Source: UBA6987 sp045616945
Lineage (GTDB): Bacteria > Bacillota > Clostridia > Lachnospirales > Lachnospiraceae
Assembly: GCA_045616945.1 (NCBI GenBank)
Contig: JAZLHR010000093.1
Span: 1-16,671, forward strand
Reading direction: 5' to 3'
DNA length: 16,671 nt
In this document: piece after piece, positions 14,653 through 16,671 of the stretch
How positions within the stretch are numbered: position 1 is the stretch's first letter
Layout: every line of letters begins with the position of its first letter
Position numbers and translations under genes: made by a program
Notes under the pieces: generated by a model
The model's database searches: none
What the model saw: the letters and a program-made list of their open reading frames with translations, nothing else
What the model was told of the DNA's origin: nothing

Positions 14653-15497
14653 CCTGTCTGCAGCCTGAAGCGCCGGGAAAAATAACCGCTGTCATTAAAG
14701 CCGCAGCGGAAGCTGATCTCCGTAATGGGCAGATCGGTTTCCGTCAGCAGGATACAGGCCTGCTCAATCCGGTAAAACAGGACATATTCCATGGGCGTCT
14801 TCTGCGTCATCTGCCGGAAAAGCTCGCAGAAATATTTCGGAGACACGCCGGCGGCCGCCGCCAGCTTTTCCAGCGTCAGGCGCGAGCCGTACGAACGCTC
14901 GATCAATTCCAGAGCAGACTTCATGCGGGCGATTGGATAGGCGGTATGTTCTCCGCCGCCCGCCGCATACAGCCCGTCCCGCAGGATCATTCCGAACAGC
15001 TGTCCGAGGCAGCCGACCGTGATGAGCCTGCGGCTCTGGACCGCTTCCTCCGTCCCGTCGGAGGTCTTCGTCCGGCGGCAGGCATCCATGATTTCCGCCG
15101 CAAGCCGCGAAAGCGCCGGATGTTCCGCGTGCGGATAGTGCAGCAGCGGAATATAATCCAGGTGCAGGAAGCCTGCCAGGCCTTTGGAAAGACTGCCTCC
15201 GGCGAACAAACCGGACAGACGGAACACCATGCATTCATATACGCAGCCGCTGCCGCGCGGCAGTCCGCCGTGAAGCAATCCGGCCGCTGCAAGCAGGACA
15301 TCACCGCTTTTCGCGGCAAATTCCCGCCCATCCAGCCGGAAATCCACCGTTCCGCTGACCACATATATCAATTCCCATTCCTGATGCCAGTGGAACGGCA
15401 TCTGATAGCGAGGATGGGACGCATCCACATAATAGTATTCCGCAGGGAAATCGGCATCCCCGCGGATTTTGTTTTCATGAAGAGAAAGAGGCAGCAT
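14619..15497 (-). CDS. AraC-family regulator with N-terminal cupin sensor
   Basis: A 292-residue regulator. The cupin domain (~25-95) contains HWHQEWELIYVVSG, with His36, His38 and Glu42 in positions that bind a ligand or metal in this class. The C-terminal AraC domain (~192-290) has LTLEKLAAAAGVSPKYFCELF and PITEISFRCGFNDSGYFSRRF followed by GVSPSAYRK. The start at 15497 is chosen because GGAG lies 6 bases upstream and because the gene's own promoter (15537-15566) falls inside the otherwise open frame to 15638. It is divergent from fucI across a 134-bp gap holding a candidate operator. It is therefore likely the activator of the fucose genes, and may autoregulate. Confidence 0.92.
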   Translation of the reverse strand: MLPLSLHENKIRGDADFPAEYYYVDASHPRYQMPFHWHQEWELIYVVSGTVDFRLDGREFAAKSGDVLLAAAGLLHGGLPRGSGCVYECMVFRLSGLFAGGSLSKGLAGFLHLDYIPLLHYPHAEHPALSRLAAEIMDACRRTKTSDGTEEAVQSRRLITVGCLGQLFGMILRDGLYAAGGGEHTAYPIARMKSALELIERSYGSRLTLEKLAAAAGVSPKYFCELFRQMTQKTPMEYVLFYRIEQACILLTETDLPITEISFRCGFNDSGYFSRRFRLQTGVSPSAYRKQA

Positions 15498-15536
15498 CGT
15501 GATCTCCGGATTCTGAATATAGTTCACTTTCCTGCC

Positions 15537-15566
15537 AGTATAGTCCAAGCAGCCCGGATCTGTCAA
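15537..15566 (-). promoter_or_regulatory. Sigma-A promoter of the second AraC gene
   Basis: On the minus strand a perfect TTGACA (15561-15566) and TATACT (15537-15542) are separated by 18 bases. The start site near 15530 gives a ~33-base leader to the ATG at 15497. The -35 lies inside the inverted repeat at 15553-15580. Confidence 0.65.
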
Positions 15567-15580
15567 TGATATAATCCGGG
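15553..15580. promoter_or_regulatory. Candidate operator in the araC-fucI divergent region
   Basis: CCCGGAT (15553-15559) and ATCCGGG (15574-15580) are perfect inverted 7-bp arms with 14 bases between them. The arm centres are 21 bp apart, two helical turns, which suits a dimeric or double-HTH binder. The repeat covers the regulator's -35 and the fucI -10, so a bound protein could affect both promoters. No binding is demonstrated. Confidence 0.55.
15570..15575 (+). promoter_or_regulatory. fucI -10 element, weak -35
   Basis: A perfect TATAAT lies 57 bases before the fucI ATG. No good -35 is found at 16-18 bases upstream (AAGCAG at 17). This fits an activator-dependent promoter of the kind AraC proteins serve. 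Confidence 0.5.
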
Positions 15581-15631
15581 CAAAGGCATCGGGACGTGAA
15601 GATGCAGTACTAAAAAAAGGAGCATACTGAT

Positions 15632-16671
15632 ATGGCAAAGAGTCGTTATGTCGGCGAATACCCGGCCATCGGGATCCGCCCTGTCGTAGACGGGCGCCGC
15701 GGCCCCATGATGCTGCGGGAAAGTCTGGAAGACCAGGTCATGGCCATGGCCGGGGCCGCCAAAAAACTGTTTGAGGAAAATCTGACCTACTCCAACGGAG
15801 ATCCCGTCAGAGTCATCATCGCCGATTCTTCCATCGGCCGCGTACCCGAATCCGCCGCCTGTGCCGAAAAGTTCAGGAAGGAAGGCGTTGCCGTTACCCT
15901 GTCCGTTACGCCCTGCTGGTGCTACGGCGCCGAGACCATGGATATGGCCCCCCTGACTATCAAGGGTGTCTGGGGCTTCAACGGTACCGAACGGCCCGGT
16001 GCGGTATATCTCGCTTCCGTGCTGGCGACCCATGCTCAGAAAGGCCTGCCCGCCTTCGGCATCTACGGTCATGAAGTCCAGGACCGTGACCAGGTTGCCG
16101 ATATCCCCTCGGATGTGAAGGAGAAGCTGCTTCGCTTCGGACGCGCTGCCGTCGCCGCGGCCACCATGCGCGGCAAGAGCTATCTGCAGATCGGCTCCAT
16201 GTGTATGGGCATCGGCGGCTCCATCGTCGACCAGCAGTTTATTGAAGAATACCTGGGAATGCGCGTGGAATCCGTAGATGAAGTCGAGATCCTTCGCCGC
16301 ATGGAGGAAGGCATTTACAACAAAGAGGCCTACGAAAAGGCGCTGGCCTGGACCAGGCAGCACTGCAAAGAAGGCCGGGACGACAACCCCGAGACCGTAG
16401 ATTTCATGGGCGAAAAACGCCGCATCAAATTTACGGATGCGGAAAAAGAGAAGCAGTGGGAATTCACCATCAAGATGTACTGCATCCTGAAAGATCTGAT
16501 CCAGGGCAACCCCGATCTTCCGGCGCAGTTCCGGGAAGAGATGCTGGGGCACAATGCCATCGCCGCCGGCTTCCAGGGACAAAGACAGTGGACGGACCAC
16601 TGGCCCAACTGCGATTATCCCGAAGCGATCCTCAATTCCTCCTTTGACTTTACCGGCAAAAAGGAGCCCAT
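15632..16671 (+). CDS. L-fucose isomerase, 3' end cut by window edge
   Basis: The first 346 codons of FucI, with no stop before the end of the window. It converts L-fucose to L-fuculose in the cytoplasm (family members also isomerise D-arabinose), the first step of the FucI-FucK-FucA pathway. Stretches match E. coli FucI closely: IGIRPVVDGRRGP and RESLEDQVM near the start, VTPCWCYGAET, GFNGTERPGAVYLA, KGLPAFGIYGHEVQD, EKLLRFGRA, and NAIAAGFQGQRQWTD (308-322). The metal ligands known from E. coli (Glu337, Asp361, His528) correspond to positions after the edge, so they cannot be checked here. The ATG has GGAG at 15619-15622. It is divergent from the cupin-AraC gene, and further fucose genes probably follow. 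Confidence 0.96.
   Translation, partial: MAKSRYVGEYPAIGIRPVVDGRRGPMMLRESLEDQVMAMAGAAKKLFEENLTYSNGDPVRVIIADSSIGRVPESAACAEKFRKEGVAVTLSVTPCWCYGAETMDMAPLTIKGVWGFNGTERPGAVYLASVLATHAQKGLPAFGIYGHEVQDRDQVADIPSDVKEKLLRFGRAAVAAATMRGKSYLQIGSMCMGIGGSIVDQQFIEEYLGMRVESVDEVEILRRMEEGIYNKEAYEKALAWTRQHCKEGRDDNPETVDFMGEKRRIKFTDAEKEKQWEFTIKMYCILKDLIQGNPDLPAQFREEMLGHNAIAAGFQGQRQWTDHWPNCDYPEAILNSSFDFTGKKEP

Noticed and set aside
15563..16600. A 345-codon open frame on the minus strand
   Set aside because: It is antisense to fucI, whose plus-strand product is an unmistakable match; fucI simply has no stop before the window edge.
1..16671. Search by eye for tRNA/rRNA genes, CRISPR repeats, transposases, attachment sites and riboswitches
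   Set aside because: No regularly spaced repeats, transposase motifs, cloverleaf-like segments or recognisable riboswitch cores were seen; nearly all DNA is explained by protein genes.

Overview
The window looks like chromosomal DNA from a GC-rich member of the Firmicutes, most likely a gut or rumen Clostridia/Lachnospiraceae-type anaerobe. This is inferred from strong AGGAGG-type ribosome sites, sigma-A-like TTGACA/TATAAT promoters, rho-independent terminators, OmpR/EnvZ-type signalling and several AraC regulators next to sugar genes. No rRNA, tRNA, CRISPR array, transposase or phage gene is visible. The first ~240 bases are low-complexity and GC-rich and probably mark a contig edge.

Left part (238-7268): a small XRE-type regulator, then a GH20-family glycoside hydrolase and an AraC regulator on the minus strand. 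Divergent from the AraC gene is a tight three-gene operon: a galactonate-dehydratase-like enolase-superfamily enzyme, a short-chain dehydrogenase and a GH28 (polygalacturonase-fold) hydrolase. Their junctions are only 10-11 bp and carry nearly identical ribosome sites.

Middle part (7278-10674, minus strand): an unassigned SAM methyltransferase, and a two-component operon (response regulator, histidine kinase, membrane-anchored protein of unknown function). The response regulator has an apparent one-base deletion in an A-run that cuts off its last ~22 residues. The remaining gene junctions in this operon are ATGA overlaps.

Right part (10780-16671): a large six-hairpin-like putative glycosidase and a GH127-type beta-L-arabinofuranosidase are transcribed divergently from back-to-back promoters. 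A second cupin-AraC regulator is divergent from a 3'-truncated L-fucose isomerase gene (fucI). The AraC/fucI interval holds a 7-bp-arm inverted repeat placed exactly over the fucI -10 and the regulator's -35.

Together this reads as a carbohydrate-catabolic island for plant-type or mucin-type oligosaccharides containing arabinofuranose, uronic or aldonic acids, hexosamine and fucose. None of the four hydrolases has a visible signal peptide, so they probably trim imported oligosaccharides in the cytoplasm. No transporter lies in this window.
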